DNA of 64,000 nt from Sulfuricella sp. (GCA_028713975.1 JAQTNE010000004.1:62001-126000); one strand, 5' to 3'; counted from the first letter of the stretch, positions 46,446-58,627 are shown. The notes: a model not told the origin generated them from the letters alone. Program-made: numbers and translations.

Positions 46446-46790
46446 ATGCGTGCCCTGATCGCCTTCCTGCTGATTGCCCTGACGCTCCCTGTTTATGCGG
46501 AAGACGCCAAACCGCTGCCCAAGGATTTGCAACCGATACCCGAACCGCCGCCGGCGCCCGCTGGCATGGAACTCGACCCGGCCTTCGAGCCGCAGGTCAC
46601 CATCATCAAGCGCGGCACGGACACCGTCGAGGAATACCGCATCGGCGGCAAGCTGTACATGCTGAAAGTCACGCCACCCCACGGTGTGTCCTATTATCTG
46701 GTCGATCCACGGGGGGATGGACAGTTCTCCCGCCAGGACAACCTGGACTCCGGCGTGCGCGTGCCGCAATGGGTGCTGATGCGCTTCTAG
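46446..46790 (+). CDS. DUF2782 periplasmic protein
   Basis: 114 residues from ATG 46446, with GAGGA upstream (the longer frame back into the LOG gene is spurious). A signal peptide (MRALIAFLLIALTLPVYA) is followed by a Pro-rich segment, then a compact domain with EEYRIGGKLYMLKVTPPHGVSYYLVD-like strands, diagnostic of DUF2782. The family is found near polA in betaproteobacteria, and its function is unknown. Cotranscribed with the LOG gene and the next membrane protein. Confidence 0.88.
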   Translation: MRALIAFLLIALTLPVYAEDAKPLPKDLQPIPEPPPAPAGMELDPAFEPQVTIIKRGTDTVEEYRIGGKLYMLKVTPPHGVSYYLVDPRGDGQFSRQDNLDSGVRVPQWVLMRF

Positions 46791-46808
46791 GCCACTAGGG
46801 AAACATTC

Positions 46809-47600
46809 ATGGAAATGCGCAAAGTAGATGCCGGCCAAGGCTGGCAATGGATAGTGGACGGCTTCGCCCTGTTCAGGAAAAACCCGCCGATCTGGATCAC
46901 CCTGTTCGTGATTTATTTTCTGGCGGCGATCGTGGTTTCGATTATTCCGATCGTCGGGCCGCTGCTAATGACATTGCTGGCGCCGGCGTTCACCGCCGGA
47001 TTCATGCAGGCCTGCCACGACCTGGAACAAGGCGGAGAGATCGAACTGGGCTACCTGGTTGCCGGTTTCAAACAGAACACCGGCCAGTTGATTACCGTGG
47101 GCGGCCTGTATCTGGTGGGTTCGATCACCATTCTCGGGCTGATGATGATGGGCGGCGGCGGCGCCATTCTGGGCTCGGCGGCGCTGGGCCACATGAACGG
47201 CGCGGAGCCGAACGAGATAGTAGTCGGCGCAATGGGCGGACTGCTGATCGCCCTGCTGATCGCCTCGGCGCTGATGATTCCGCTGCTGATGGCTTACTGG
47301 TTCGCGCCTGCGCTGGTAATGCTGCGCGGCTGCACCGCAACCGAGGCCATGAAACTGAGCTTCTTCGGCTGCCTGCGCAACTGGCTGCCCTTCCTGGTTT
47401 ACGGTGTAATCGCCTTCATCCTGATGATGCTCGCCATGATCCCCTTCGGCCTCGGCATGCTGATACTGGTGCCGGTGCTGAGCGCCTCGATTTATGTGGG
47501 TTACAAGGATATTTTTCCGGCTGAAGATGGCGATAAGACCGAGGCAATGCAAGGAATTGATCCATCCCATTCAAATCCCGATACCATAGAACCTCAATAA
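46809..47600 (+). CDS. BPSS1780-type multi-pass membrane protein
   Basis: 263 residues. The opening [20 protein letters not shown] followed by PIWITLF is the hallmark of the BPSS1780 family of betaproteobacterial membrane proteins. About five to six hydrophobic segments fill residues 30-235, and the C-terminal tail is hydrophilic (about 238-263). No function is established. It lies 18 bp after the DUF2782 gene in the same operon, and a chemoreceptor follows. Confidence 0.85.
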   Translation: MEMRKVDAGQGWQWIVDGFALFRKNPPIWITLFVIYFLAAIVVSIIPIVGPLLMTLLAPAFTAGFMQACHDLEQGGEIELGYLVAGFKQNTGQLITVGGLYLVGSITILGLMMMGGGGAILGSAALGHMNGAEPNEIVVGAMGGLLIALLIASALMIPLLMAYWFAPALVMLRGCTATEAMKLSFFGCLRNWLPFLVYGVIAFILMMLAMIPFGLGMLILVPVLSASIYVGYKDIFPAEDGDKTEAMQGIDPSHSNPDTIEPQ

Positions 47601-47659
47601 GACCCGTATACTTTCCCCATTTCGTGGTGGGCAAAAACCACCCGGCTCAGGAGCGACTG

Positions 47660-48757
47660 ATGTTTCGATCAAAACTTAAAAGCGATCTGACGCAACAACA
47701 AGCCGAGAACCTCCAACTGAGGGATCAGGAAGCCGAACTGCGGGCCGCGCTCGCGCTTGCCGAAGAACAGCGTGCGACGGAGCGGACGGAACTGGAGGAA
47801 CTGCGCCAGCGCCAGGTTTTCTACGAAGGCATGTTCGCCAATCTTTCCAATTTCAGCAAATCGTTGGGTGACCTGGACGATTCGTTTTCGAATCTGTCGA
47901 ATACCATGGCACGCCAGAAAGCATCGGCGATAACCGCTGCGGAGGAATCAAGCCAGAATCGCCATGGGTTTGAAAAGATTGCCGAAAACCTGCACACGAT
48001 GTTCGACAACATCAATCAGGCATCAGTTAGCGTCACCGGCCTCAACCAGCGGGCGGGCCAGATCGGCGGCATTGTCTCGCTGATCAAGGAAATCGCCGAT
48101 CAGACCAATCTTCTGGCGCTCAACGCGGCCATCGAGGCGGCGCGCGCCGGCGAGCAGGGACGCGGGTTCGCCGTGGTCGCGGATGAGGTACGCAAGCTGG
48201 CCGAACGCACCACCAAGGCGACCACCGAGATCGCCGACCTGGTCGGACAGATTCAGGTCGAGACACGGGACGCCAAGGCCGTCATGGAGCAGGGGGCGGC
48301 GGAAGCCAACCGCCATAGCGACGACAGCAAGACGGCGACCGACAGCATGGCGCACCTGTTCAGCCTGTCGAAAGAACTCGAAGCGTCGATCACCGGCACT
48401 TCCTTGCTGGCCAACATCGAACTGGCGAACTTGCAGGAATTGGCGCTGAAGCTTGAGGTGTACAAGGTCTTCATGGGCATTTCACACGCCACGGCGGAGA
48501 GCCTGCCCGACTACACCGCCTGTCGCCTCGGCCAGTGGTACTACGATGGCGACGGCAGGGAGCGCTTCTCGCGCTTGCCCGGCTACCGTGAAATGGAAGA
48601 ACCGCACAAGGCGGTGCATGACAATGCGCGCAAGGCGGTGCAGCTGTTCCGGGCCGGCGACTATCCGGGCGCGCTGGCCGCGCTGACGGTGATGGAAACT
48701 TCCAACCTGAGCGTCATCGCAGGCATGAACCGCATGCTGCAAGCAGACAGCATCTGA
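47660..48757 (+). CDS. Soluble chemoreceptor-like protein with C-terminal CZB domain
   Basis: 365 residues from ATG 47660, with CAGGAG upstream. There is no signal peptide or membrane helix. A coiled coil (about 5-50) precedes a short MCP signalling hairpin whose tip is [20 protein letters not shown], with [16 protein letters not shown]. The C-terminal CZB zinc-binding domain (about 265-360) has the expected His and Cys in [17 protein letters not shown] and HKAVH. CZB proteins sense zinc or oxidants such as hypochlorous acid and often control cyclases or chemotaxis. Its partner kinase is not in the window. Confidence 0.93.
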   Translation: MFRSKLKSDLTQQQAENLQLRDQEAELRAALALAEEQRATERTELEELRQRQVFYEGMFANLSNFSKSLGDLDDSFSNLSNTMARQKASAITAAEESSQNRHGFEKIAENLHTMFDNINQASVSVTGLNQRAGQIGGIVSLIKEIADQTNLLALNAAIEAARAGEQGRGFAVVADEVRKLAERTTKATTEIADLVGQIQVETRDAKAVMEQGAAEANRHSDDSKTATDSMAHLFSLSKELEASITGTSLLANIELANLQELALKLEVYKVFMGISHATAESLPDYTACRLGQWYYDGDGRERFSRLPGYREMEEPHKAVHDNARKAVQLFRAGDYPGALAALTVMETSNLSVIAGMNRMLQADSI

Positions 48758-48897
48758 GTCCCCGGACGGGTGGCCGCAAGGAAGCGCAAGGATCAGGCCT
48801 GCACTTGATACTTCTGAACTAACTCTTCATCCCTGGATCGGGTTCTGCGACTTCAATTCTGAATTGAGAAATACGGTAAGGCATGGTCAGCCCATCC

Positions 48898-51099
48898 TCA
48901 AACCGCCGTCAGCTTGGCATATTCCAGTGCCAGCCACTTCACGCCGGAATCGCGGAATTTCACCTGTACCCGCGCTTCCGCGCCACTGCCTTCACTATTG
49001 ACGATCACGCCCGCGCCGAACTTGGCGTGGGTTACGTTCTGGCCGATATGCCAGGGCGAGTCGGCATTTTTGTAGATACTGGCGGCGGGGTTGACGGGCT
49101 CGGGTTGTGACGCCCAGTTCTTCGTTGCCCTGTCGCGGCTTTCAGACCGCTGATAACCGGAATCCCCCGAGGAAGGGTAATGGGCCTTGGGTGCCGGATT
49201 GATCCGTTTCAGCAGACCTTCGGGAATTTCATTCAGGAAGCGCGACGCCAGCCCATAGCGAAACTGGCCGTGCAACATCCGGCTTTGCGCCAGGCTGAGG
49301 TAAAGCCGGCGCCGGGCACGGGTGATGGCGACATACATCAGGCGGCGCTCTTCCTCCAAACCGTCGGCTTCATTGCGCGCATTGTCATGGGGAAACAGCC
49401 CTTCCTCCAGCCCGCTCAGAAACACCGCATGAAACTCCAGCCCCTTGGCGGCATGCACTGTCATCATCTGCAACGCGTCGCTGCCCGCCTCGGCTTGGTG
49501 TTCGCCGGCTTCGAGCGCAGCGTGAGTGAGGAAGGCGGCGAGGCTGTCGTCCTCGCTTTCCGCGACGAAGCCCACGGCGGCATTGACCAGTTCGTTGAGA
49601 TTTTCGACCCGGTCGGCGCCTTCTTTCTCGCCCTGGTAATGCGCGATCAGCCCGCTATGGGCCAGCATGTGTTCGATCTGTTCCGGTAGCGGCAGGCCGC
49701 GACAGGTTTCCTGCATTGATTCGACACGCGCGAGAAAAGCACCGATGTTGGCTCCGGCCTTGCCGCCGAGCTGTCCGCTTTGCGCTGCCTGCCACAGGCT
49801 GGTCTGGTTGCGCAGCGCGATTTCCTGCAACTGCTCCAGGCTGCGCGCGCCGATGCCGCGCGCCGGGAAATTGATCACCCGTAATAGTGCGCCATCGTCG
49901 TCGGTGTTGCCGATCAGACGCAGATAGGCCAGCGCGTGCTTGATCTCCTGGCGCTCGAAAAAACGCAAGCCGCCGTGGACGCGGTAGGGCACCCCGGCAT
50001 TGAACAAGGCATGTTCCAGCACCCGCGATTGCGCGTTGGAGCGATACAGGATGGCGATATCGGCGAAATCAATACCCTCACGCTTCAGCGCGCGCGCCTC
50101 CTCGACGATGAACTGCGCCTCCTCGCCGTCGGTGGCGGCTTCGTACAGTCGGATCGGTTCGCCGGTGCTCTCGGCAGTCCACAGGTTCTTGCCGAGACGG
50201 CCACGGTTGTGGGCGATCAGCGCATTGGCAGCGTCGAGAATGTTGCCGTGGGAGCGATAGTTCTGCTCCAGCTTGATGACTTTTGCCACGCCAAAATCGC
50301 GCTCGAAGTCGAGCATATTGCCGACGCGCGCACCGCGAAAGGCGTAGATCGACTGGTCGTCGTCGCCAACCGCGAACACGGCGGCGTCCGGGCCGGCCAG
50401 TTGCTTGAGCCAGAGATATTGCAGGCGGTTGGTGTCCTGGAATTCATCCACCAGAATATGGCGGAAGCGGCTCTGGTAATGGCTGCGCAAGGCGGCATCG
50501 CGGGCCAGCAGTTCATAGCTCCGCAGCAGCAACTCGGCGAAATCCACCACACCTTCGCGCTGGCACTGCTCGTCGTAGGCGGCGAACAGCTCCTGCTGCC
50601 GGCGCGTGTAGGGATCGTAGGCTTCCACATCCTTGGCGCGCAATCCCTGATCCTTGGAGCCGTTGATGAAATGCTGCAACTGCTTGGGTGGAAATTTCTC
50701 GTCGTCGACGTTCAGCGCTTTCAGCAGCCGCTTGATCGCGGAAAGCTGATCGGCGGAATCGAGTATCTGGAACAACGCGGGCAGATTGGCTTCGCGGTGA
50801 TGGGCGCGCAGCAGCCGGTTGCACAGGCCGTGGAAAGTGCCGATCCACATGCCGCGCGTGTTGATTGGCAGCATCGCGGACAGCCGTGTCAGCATTTCCT
50901 TGGCAGCCTTGTTGGTGAAGGTCACGGCCAGGATGCCCGCCGGGCTGGTTTGGCCGGTCTGAATCAGGTGGGCGATGCGGGTGGTCAGCACCCGCGTCTT
51001 GCCGCTGCCGGCACCGGCCAGGATTAGCGCCGACTGGTGCGGCAGCGTGGCGGCTTCGAGCTGTTCGGGGTTGAGGCCGGAAAGGAAAGGCTGGGACAT
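48898..51099 (-). CDS. uvrD: DNA helicase UvrD/Rep family (helicase II)
   Basis: 733 residues, close to E. coli UvrD (720). Walker A is ILAGAGSGKTRVLTTRIAHL with Q-motif LNPEQLEAA upstream; Walker B is FRHILVDEFQDTN; motif III is VGDDDQSIYAFRGA; motif VI is VAITRARRRLYLS. The C-terminal Tudor-like DNA- or RNAP-contact region is present (VTHAKFGAGVIV, about 685-697). It unwinds 3'-5' in nucleotide excision and mismatch repair. It converges on the chemoreceptor, and a hairpin repeat lies upstream. Confidence 0.95.
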   Translation of the reverse strand: MSQPFLSGLNPEQLEAATLPHQSALILAGAGSGKTRVLTTRIAHLIQTGQTSPAGILAVTFTNKAAKEMLTRLSAMLPINTRGMWIGTFHGLCNRLLRAHHREANLPALFQILDSADQLSAIKRLLKALNVDDEKFPPKQLQHFINGSKDQGLRAKDVEAYDPYTRRQQELFAAYDEQCQREGVVDFAELLLRSYELLARDAALRSHYQSRFRHILVDEFQDTNRLQYLWLKQLAGPDAAVFAVGDDDQSIYAFRGARVGNMLDFERDFGVAKVIKLEQNYRSHGNILDAANALIAHNRGRLGKNLWTAESTGEPIRLYEAATDGEEAQFIVEEARALKREGIDFADIAILYRSNAQSRVLEHALFNAGVPYRVHGGLRFFERQEIKHALAYLRLIGNTDDDGALLRVINFPARGIGARSLEQLQEIALRNQTSLWQAAQSGQLGGKAGANIGAFLARVESMQETCRGLPLPEQIEHMLAHSGLIAHYQGEKEGADRVENLNELVNAAVGFVAESEDDSLAAFLTHAALEAGEHQAEAGSDALQMMTVHAAKGLEFHAVFLSGLEEGLFPHDNARNEADGLEEERRLMYVAITRARRRLYLSLAQSRMLHGQFRYGLASRFLNEIPEGLLKRINPAPKAHYPSSGDSGYQRSESRDRATKNWASQPEPVNPAASIYKNADSPWHIGQNVTHAKFGAGVIVNSEGSGAEARVQVKFRDSGVKWLALEYAKLTAV

Positions 51100-51155
51100 G
51101 GCGTGGTAAGATTCAGGGCATCGGAAGCGGCTATTATCCTACAAAAAACTACTGA

Positions 51156-51256
51156 ACCGCAGAGGACGCGGAGGACGCTGAGGAAAACCGAAAGGCGGAA
51201 GGGCTTTCATCAATTAAGCCTTTGAATTCCTCCGCGTCCTCCGCGTCCTCTGCGGT
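51156..51256. repeat. GAGGACGC hairpin repeat, copy 3
   Basis: Left arm ACCGCAGAGGACGCGGAGG plus ACGCTGAGGA, right arm TCCTCCGCGTCCTCCGCG plus TCCTCTGCGGT, with a centre of about 45 bp. Same family and unit as the copies at 26116, 39164 and 60774. It lies between the divergent uvrD and MoaD-like genes. Confidence 0.9.
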
Positions 51257-51304
51257 GAATATAATTCTTAAAAATTGCCAAGGCACGACAACGGAGAAAA
51301 CGTA

Positions 51305-51556
51305 ATGACCAAACTGATGTATTTCGCGCAGCTGGCAGATGCGCTGGGCAAGACTTCGGAACAGGTGACGCTGCCTGCTTCGGCGGGCAACGTGAAGGCG
51401 CTGATCGACTGGCTCGGGCGCCGCGACGAGGCTTACGGAAAAGCCCTGGCGAATGGCAAGGAACTGACGGTGATGGTGAACCGGGCGCCGGCAACACTGG
51501 AAACGGCCATCGGCGACGGCGATGAAGTGGCTTTTATTCCAGAACGGGTGAAATAA
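51305..51556 (+). CDS. MoaD/ThiS-like ubiquitin-fold protein without terminal diglycine
   Basis: 83 residues from ATG 51305. The sequence MTKLMYFAQLADALGKTSEQ, then VKALIDWLGRRDEAY, VMVNRAP and DGDEVAFIPERVK follows the beta-grasp MoaD pattern residue for residue until the end. True MoaD must finish in Gly-Gly to carry sulfur to molybdopterin. This one ends PERVK, so it cannot be thiocarboxylated unless processed. No moaE or other cofactor gene adjoins it. A regulatory or binding role is possible. Confidence 0.75.
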   Translation: MTKLMYFAQLADALGKTSEQVTLPASAGNVKALIDWLGRRDEAYGKALANGKELTVMVNRAPATLETAIGDGDEVAFIPERVK

Positions 51557-51591
51557 AAAACCCGGAACCGGCTTGCGCCGACATCCGGGTT
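51555..51591 (-). terminator. Terminator after phosphoribulokinase
   Basis: An inverted repeat with outer arms AACCCGGA (51559-51566) and TCCGGGTT (51584-51591) and an inner CGGC/GCCG pair. On the minus strand it is followed by TTTTTTATTT. It ends the phosphoribulokinase transcript 22 bp past its stop and may also serve the MoaD-like gene. Confidence 0.82.
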
Positions 51592-51613
51592 GATTTACTG
51601 CGATTCCGGCTGG

Positions 51614-52516
51614 TTATTTTTTGGCCTTCTTTTTTGCTTCCATCATGTCGTGGATCATCGGGGCGAGAACCACTTCCATGGCGAAGCCCATCTTGCCGCC
51701 GGGCACCACCAGGGTGTTGCGGCGCGACATGAACGAATTATGGATCATGCTTTGCAGGTAGGGGAAATCGATGCCCTTGGGATCCTTGAAACGGATCACC
51801 ACGAAGCTCTCGTCCGGCGTCGGGATGTCGCGCGCGATGAAAGGGTCGGAGGTATCCACAGTCGGCACGCGCTGGAAGTTGATGTCGGTGCGCGAGAACT
51901 GCGGCGTGATGTAGTTGATGTAGTCCGGCATGCGGCGCAGGATGGTCTCAACTGTGGCTTCGGCTGAATAGCCGCGCTCCTTGCCGTCGCGGTGGATTTT
52001 CTGGATCCACTCCAGGTTGACGATAGGCACCACGCCGACACCCAGATCGACGTGTTTGGACACGTCGGTCTTGCCGTTCGCCACCAAGCCATGCAGGCCC
52101 TCATAGAACAGAATGTCGGAACCGCCGGGGATGTCTTCCCAAGGCGTGAATTCGCCGGCGCCCAGCTTGGTTTTCAATTTAAGGCGGGCGCAATGCGCTT
52201 CGGCCTCATCGGCGTTATGCAGGTAGTAGCGCTTCTTGCCGGTGCCGGTTTCGCCATAGCTCTTGAACAGCGCTTCGATTTTGTCGAAGTGGTTGGCCTC
52301 CGGGCCGAAATGGCTGAAATTGGCGTTGCCCTTGGCTTCGGCTTTTTTTACCGCCTCCTTGAACTGCACCCGATCCAGCGCATGAAAGCTGTCGCCTTCC
52401 ACCACGGTGGCATTGATTTTTTCCCGCAGAAATATATGCTCGAATGCGACCTTGACCGTGGTCGTGCCGGCGCCAGACGAACCGGTAACAGCGATAACTG
52501 GATGCTTCTTGGACAT
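51614..52516 (-). CDS. prkB: Phosphoribulokinase (Calvin cycle, proteobacterial class I)
   Basis: 300 residues. The nucleotide loop is AVTGSSGAGTTTVK, followed by VVEGDSFHALDR and HFGPEANHFDKIEALF. The catalytic and substrate region DILFYEGLHGLVANG and C-terminal VVPGGKMGFAMEVVLAPMI are conserved. It phosphorylates ribulose-5-phosphate to ribulose-1,5-bisphosphate, the RuBisCO substrate, so its presence marks CO2 fixation. RuBisCO and cbbR are not in the window. GGGAGG lies 9 nt upstream of the ATG. It is a single-gene unit with its own terminator. Confidence 0.97.
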   Translation of the reverse strand: MSKKHPVIAVTGSSGAGTTTVKVAFEHIFLREKINATVVEGDSFHALDRVQFKEAVKKAEAKGNANFSHFGPEANHFDKIEALFKSYGETGTGKKRYYLHNADEAEAHCARLKLKTKLGAGEFTPWEDIPGGSDILFYEGLHGLVANGKTDVSKHVDLGVGVVPIVNLEWIQKIHRDGKERGYSAEATVETILRRMPDYINYITPQFSRTDINFQRVPTVDTSDPFIARDIPTPDESFVVIRFKDPKGIDFPYLQSMIHNSFMSRRNTLVVPGGKMGFAMEVVLAPMIHDMMEAKKKAKK

Positions 52517-52692
52517 CTTTAAAACCTCCCGCGTACTTTAAGTCATTAAATAATTGGCTGAGTATAATCTTGCCCTGCCGCATTTGTCACTATTCGAGGC
52601 ATTCGATTCTTGAATGGAAGCATAAACTTGTTTTGTTTTTCATCGCGGCACCCCGGCAAAAGGCGCAAACCGGAATCGCCGTTCGCGGTTAT

Positions 52693-52722
52693 AATTGCCC
52701 ATCGTTAACGGGCATGGCAATT
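52693..52722. repeat. Inverted repeat ahead of leuS
   Basis: AATTGCC (52693-52699) pairs with GGCAATT (52716-52722), with a TGCCC/GGGCA pair inside. TATAAT at 52690-52695 overlaps the left arm, so this could be a promoter with an operator, but no -35 is evident. It lies in the 328-bp gap between prkB and leuS. The rest of that gap holds the MITE-like copy B and otherwise nothing I can name. Confidence 0.4.
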
Positions 52723-52732
52723 GTGCCATCCC

Positions 52733-55358
<2,626 letters not shown>

Positions 55359-55368
55359 AGGAGCAACG

Positions 55369-55893
55369 ATGCGCAAATTTCTCGCGGTAACCGCCCTTCT
55401 TCTTCTGGCAAGCTGCGGCTTCCATCTGCGCGGGGTGGCGAACCTGCCGTTTAAGGCCCTGTATGTGGATGGTGGCGGCAGCCCGGCCTTGGCAGCGGAA
55501 ATCAGCCGGGCAATCTCTACCGGCACAGAAACCCGGCTGGTTGACAAACCTGCCGATGCCGACGCGGTACTGCAGATACAAAGCGCAACGCGCGATAAAC
55601 GCATCCTGTCCCTGAGCGGCGCGGGCCGGGTGCGGGAATTCCAGTTGACCTACCGTGTCAACTATCGCCTGTTCGACAAGCAAAACCGCGATCTGATCGC
55701 CAGCCAGCCAATCGAGCTGTCGCGCGACATGACTTATGACGACACCCAGGTGCTGGCGAAGCAACAGGAAGAGGCGCTGCTTTACCAGGATATGTATAAC
55801 GACGCCCTCGCCCAGTTGATACGGCGGCTGGCGGCCGCCAAGCTGCAACCTGCCGATACCCGGCAAAAGCGGTATGGCGCGCCTCAACGCTGA
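55369..55893 (+). CDS. lptE: LPS-assembly lipoprotein LptE
   Basis: 174 residues. Lipoprotein signal MRKFLAVTALLLLASC with lipidated Cys16, then CGFHLRGVANLPFKALYVDG, the LptE/RlpB opening. LptE plugs the LptD barrel that inserts lipopolysaccharide in the outer membrane. It starts 10 bp after leuS and its last 20 bp overlap the start of holA, the conserved leuS-lptE-holA cluster. Confidence 0.94.
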   Translation: MRKFLAVTALLLLASCGFHLRGVANLPFKALYVDGGGSPALAAEISRAISTGTETRLVDKPADADAVLQIQSATRDKRILSLSGAGRVREFQLTYRVNYRLFDKQNRDLIASQPIELSRDMTYDDTQVLAKQQEEALLYQDMYNDALAQLIRRLAAAKLQPADTRQKRYGAPQR

Positions 55894-56878
55894 CCAGTTA
55901 TCCGCGCATTTACAGCGCGGGCTGGCCGCACTGTACCTGATTTTCGGCGACGAGCCGTTGCTGGCGCTGGAAGCCGCCGATGCCATCCGCGCCCACGCCC
56001 GGCACAGCGGCTACGCCGAGCGTGAGGTGTTCACGGCCGAGGCCGGCTTTAGCTGGCAGACCCTGCTGGCGAGCGGCAACAGTCTGTCGCTGTTTTCCGC
56101 CCGGCGCATTATCGAAATCCGCATCCCGACCGGCAAACCAGGCACGGAAGGCGGCCAGGCATTGCAGGATTATTGCGCCAGGTTGCCGGACGACACGATG
56201 ACCCTGATCACCTGCCCCAAGCTCGACAAACAGGCTCAGGCAACGAAATGGTTCAAGGCGCTGGAGCAGGCGGGCACCTTGATCCCGGTTTACCCGGTCG
56301 AACGGGCGAAGCTGCCGCAATGGATCGGCCAACGGCTGGCAGCACAGAATCAGCGCGCCGATTCGGCGACCACGCAGTTTCTGGCCGACCGTGTCGAAGG
56401 CAACCTGCTGGCGGCGCATCAGGAAATTCAGAAGCTCGGACTGCTGTTTCCGGCTGGCCCGCTGAATTTCGACCAGATTCGCGAGGCGGTGCTGGACGTC
56501 TCGCGTTATGATGTATTCAATCTTTCCGATGCCATGCTGGCCGGCGATGCCGGGCGCATGGCGCGAATTCTGGACGGGCTGAAGGGCGAGGGCGTGGCGC
56601 CGACGCTGGCGCTGTGGGCGCTGACCCAGGAAATCCGCACCCTGGCACGGCTCAAGCAGGGCCAGCGCAAGGGCGCTTCCCTGCCGCAGTTGTTGCGCGA
56701 GATGCGCGTGTGGGATTCGCGCCAAAGCCTGGTGCAGCGCGCCCTGAGCCGATTGAGCGAAACCCGCCTGATCGCCGGGCTAAAACAGGCCGCCGCGCTG
56801 GACCGGATGATCAAGGGGCTGGCGCAGGGCGACGTCTGGGATGAATTGCTACAATTGGGCTTGGGCGTGGCAAAATAG
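55874..56878 (+). CDS. holA: DNA polymerase III delta subunit
   Basis: 334 residues. The N-terminal LYLIFGDEPLLALEAADAIR, EVFTAEAGFSWQTLL and SLFSARRIIEIRIPTGKPG are the delta-subunit landmarks, with a helical C-terminal domain. Delta opens the beta clamp in the clamp-loader complex. It overlaps lptE by 20 bp. A perfect hairpin follows its stop, before proA. Confidence 0.94.
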   Translation: MARLNADQLSAHLQRGLAALYLIFGDEPLLALEAADAIRAHARHSGYAEREVFTAEAGFSWQTLLASGNSLSLFSARRIIEIRIPTGKPGTEGGQALQDYCARLPDDTMTLITCPKLDKQAQATKWFKALEQAGTLIPVYPVERAKLPQWIGQRLAAQNQRADSATTQFLADRVEGNLLAAHQEIQKLGLLFPAGPLNFDQIREAVLDVSRYDVFNLSDAMLAGDAGRMARILDGLKGEGVAPTLALWALTQEIRTLARLKQGQRKGASLPQLLREMRVWDSRQSLVQRALSRLSETRLIAGLKQAAALDRMIKGLAQGDVWDELLQLGLGVAK

Positions 56879-56902
56879 CTTCTTCGCAATAAACAAACTG
56901 TA

Positions 56903-56942
56903 GGGCGGTCTCCAGCCGCGAATCGCGGCCTGGAGACCGCCC
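56903..56942. repeat. Perfect 40-bp palindrome between holA and proA
   Basis: GGGCGGTCTCCAG (56903-56915) pairs with CTGGAGACCGCCC (56930-56942), and the interior CCGCG-AAT-CGCGG also pairs, giving an almost unbroken 18-bp stem. No T run follows on the plus strand, so it is not a standard terminator. It resembles mobile hairpin units of the REP type. Confidence 0.75.
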
Positions 56943-56976
56943 CGACGAGACTGGGTGCGCTGAAAAGGTAACGGAA

Positions 56977-58233
56977 ATGGACATCAAAGCTTATATGCAA
57001 AAGGTTGGCCAGGATGCGCGCGCCGCTTCGCGCCTGATGGCGAAGGCCGACACCAATGCCAAGAACAAGGCGCTGACCGCGATGGCGCAGGCGATCCTGC
57101 GCGATACCGCCAAACTGATTGCAGCCAACGCCAAGGATCTGGCCGAAGCGCGGGAAGCCGGGCTGGAAGAAGCGCTGCTCGACCGCCTCACCCTGAATGA
57201 AAAAGGCGTGGCCGGCATGGCCGAAGGCTTGCTGCAAATCGCCGCCCTGCCTGACCCGGTCGGCGAGATCAGCGGCCTCAACTACCGTCCCTCCGGCATT
57301 CAGGTCGGCAAGATGCGCGTGCCCCTGGGCGTGATCGGCATCATCTACGAAGCGCGCCCCAACGTCACCGCCGATGCGGCCGGGCTGTGCCTGAAATCGG
57401 GCAACGCGGCGATTTTGCGCGGCGGCTCCGAGGCGCTCCACTCCAACCAGGCAATTGCCGCCTGCGTGCGCGAAGGACTGGCTGCGGCCGGCCTGCCGGC
57501 GACGGCGGTGCAGGTGATCGAAACCACCGACCGCGCCGCAGTGGGCGAGCTGATCACCATGAAGGATTACGTCGACGTGATCGTGCCGCGCGGCGGCAAG
57601 GGCCTGATCGAGCGCCTGATCAAGGAGGCGCGCATCCCGGTCATCAAGCACCTGCACGGCGTGTGCCATGTTTATATCGACGACAGGGCCGACTTGGACA
57701 AGGCGATCAGGGTCGCCGACAACGCCAAGACCAGCCGCTATGGCACCTGCAACACCATGGAAACGCTGCTGGTGGCGGAAGGCGTGGCAAAAGAGGTGCT
57801 GCCGCCGTTGTGCAAGATCTATCTGGACAAAGGGGTGGAACTGCGCGGCGATGCCGCCTCCCGTGCGATTGTCCCGCAGATGAAAGAGGCCACCGAGGAA
57901 GACTGGCACACCGAATATCTGGCGCCGATCCTGAGCGTACGGGTGGTGAAGGATATTGATGCGGCGATCGAGCACATCAACACCTACAGCTCGCAGCACA
58001 CCGAGTCCATCGTCACCGAGGACTACAGCCGGGCGCGCCGTTTCCTGCGCGAGGTGGACTCCAGTTCGGTGATGGTGAATGCCTCCACCCGCTTCGCCGA
58101 CGGCTTCGAATACGGCTTGGGCGCGGAAATCGGCATTTCCACCGATAAAATCCACGCGCGCGGCCCGGTCGGGCTGGAAGGCCTGACCAGCCAGAAATTC
58201 ATCGTGCTGGGCGATGGCCACATCCGCGGTTAA
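56977..58233 (+). CDS. proA: Gamma-glutamyl phosphate reductase
   Basis: 418 residues. ALDH-superfamily fold: [20 protein letters not shown], the catalytic Cys in [14 protein letters not shown], and the family end [10 protein letters not shown]-like segment [20 protein letters not shown]. It reduces glutamyl-5-phosphate to the semialdehyde in proline synthesis. proB is not adjacent. The start has AAGGTAACGG upstream, a modest ribosome site. Confidence 0.97.
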   Translation: MDIKAYMQKVGQDARAASRLMAKADTNAKNKALTAMAQAILRDTAKLIAANAKDLAEAREAGLEEALLDRLTLNEKGVAGMAEGLLQIAALPDPVGEISGLNYRPSGIQVGKMRVPLGVIGIIYEARPNVTADAAGLCLKSGNAAILRGGSEALHSNQAIAACVREGLAAAGLPATAVQVIETTDRAAVGELITMKDYVDVIVPRGGKGLIERLIKEARIPVIKHLHGVCHVYIDDRADLDKAIRVADNAKTSRYGTCNTMETLLVAEGVAKEVLPPLCKIYLDKGVELRGDAASRAIVPQMKEATEEDWHTEYLAPILSVRVVKDIDAAIEHINTYSSQHTESIVTEDYSRARRFLREVDSSSVMVNASTRFADGFEYGLGAEIGISTDKIHARGPVGLEGLTSQKFIVLGDGHIRG

Positions 58234-58265
58234 ATTCAGACAACGTATTATTGTAAGGAGGGCGC

Positions 58266-58547
58266 ATGACTATCAATATTCCGGAAACCTCGCCAGAGTA
58301 TGACAAAACCCGGATCACCGAACGCCCGGACGGTTTTTTCTGGCAGGACAAGGAGACCGAGGCAGTGTTCGGCCCCTTCGCGACGCTGCTGGAAGCCGTG
58401 CAGGACATGGAATACAACGCCGATTCCGACTACGAACCCGGCGAGTCGCTGGGGGAAGCAGAGGCGGAACTGGGCATCGCCGACTGGAGCGACCCCGACA
58501 CCGGCCTGCCCGCCGAGGAATCGATGCACCATATCGAGGATCACTGA
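58266..58547 (+). CDS. Small acidic conserved hypothetical protein
   Basis: 93 residues, strongly acidic, no signal or membrane segment. GFFWQDKETEAVFGPFATLLEAVQ is the central feature; the aromatic GFFW/FGPF pattern resembles short cytoplasmic proteins found beside proA/nadD in betaproteobacteria. The Shine-Dalgarno AAGGAGGG is strong. Its stop codon is followed at once by a GGCGAGT hairpin repeat. Function unknown. Confidence 0.8.
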   Translation: MTINIPETSPEYDKTRITERPDGFFWQDKETEAVFGPFATLLEAVQDMEYNADSDYEPGESLGEAEAELGIADWSDPDTGLPAEESMHHIEDH

Positions 58548-58548
58548 T

Positions 58549-58627
58549 GGCGAGTGGCGAGTGGCGAGTGGCGAGTGGTAAGTAGTGAGGATGTTTAATC
58601 TCGCCACTCGCCACTCGCCACTCGCCA
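58549..58627. repeat. Hairpin with tandem GGCGAGT units, entering nadD
   Basis: Left arm (58549-58578) is four copies of the 7-mer GGCGAGT. Right arm (58600-58627) is about four copies of its complement ACTCGCC. The centre is about 21 bp. It starts 1 bp after a stop codon and its right arm encodes LATRHSPLA at the nadD N-terminus. It shares the tandem-arm architecture of the other hairpins but not their unit. Confidence 0.9.

Noticed and set aside
56903-56942. Rho-independent terminator for holA
   Set aside because: The stem is strong, but no T run follows on either strand in the required place; recorded as a palindromic repeat.
58549-58627. Short tandem repeats considered as a CRISPR array
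   Set aside because: The units are 7-10 bp without spacers, arranged as inverted arms, and there are no cas genes in the window.
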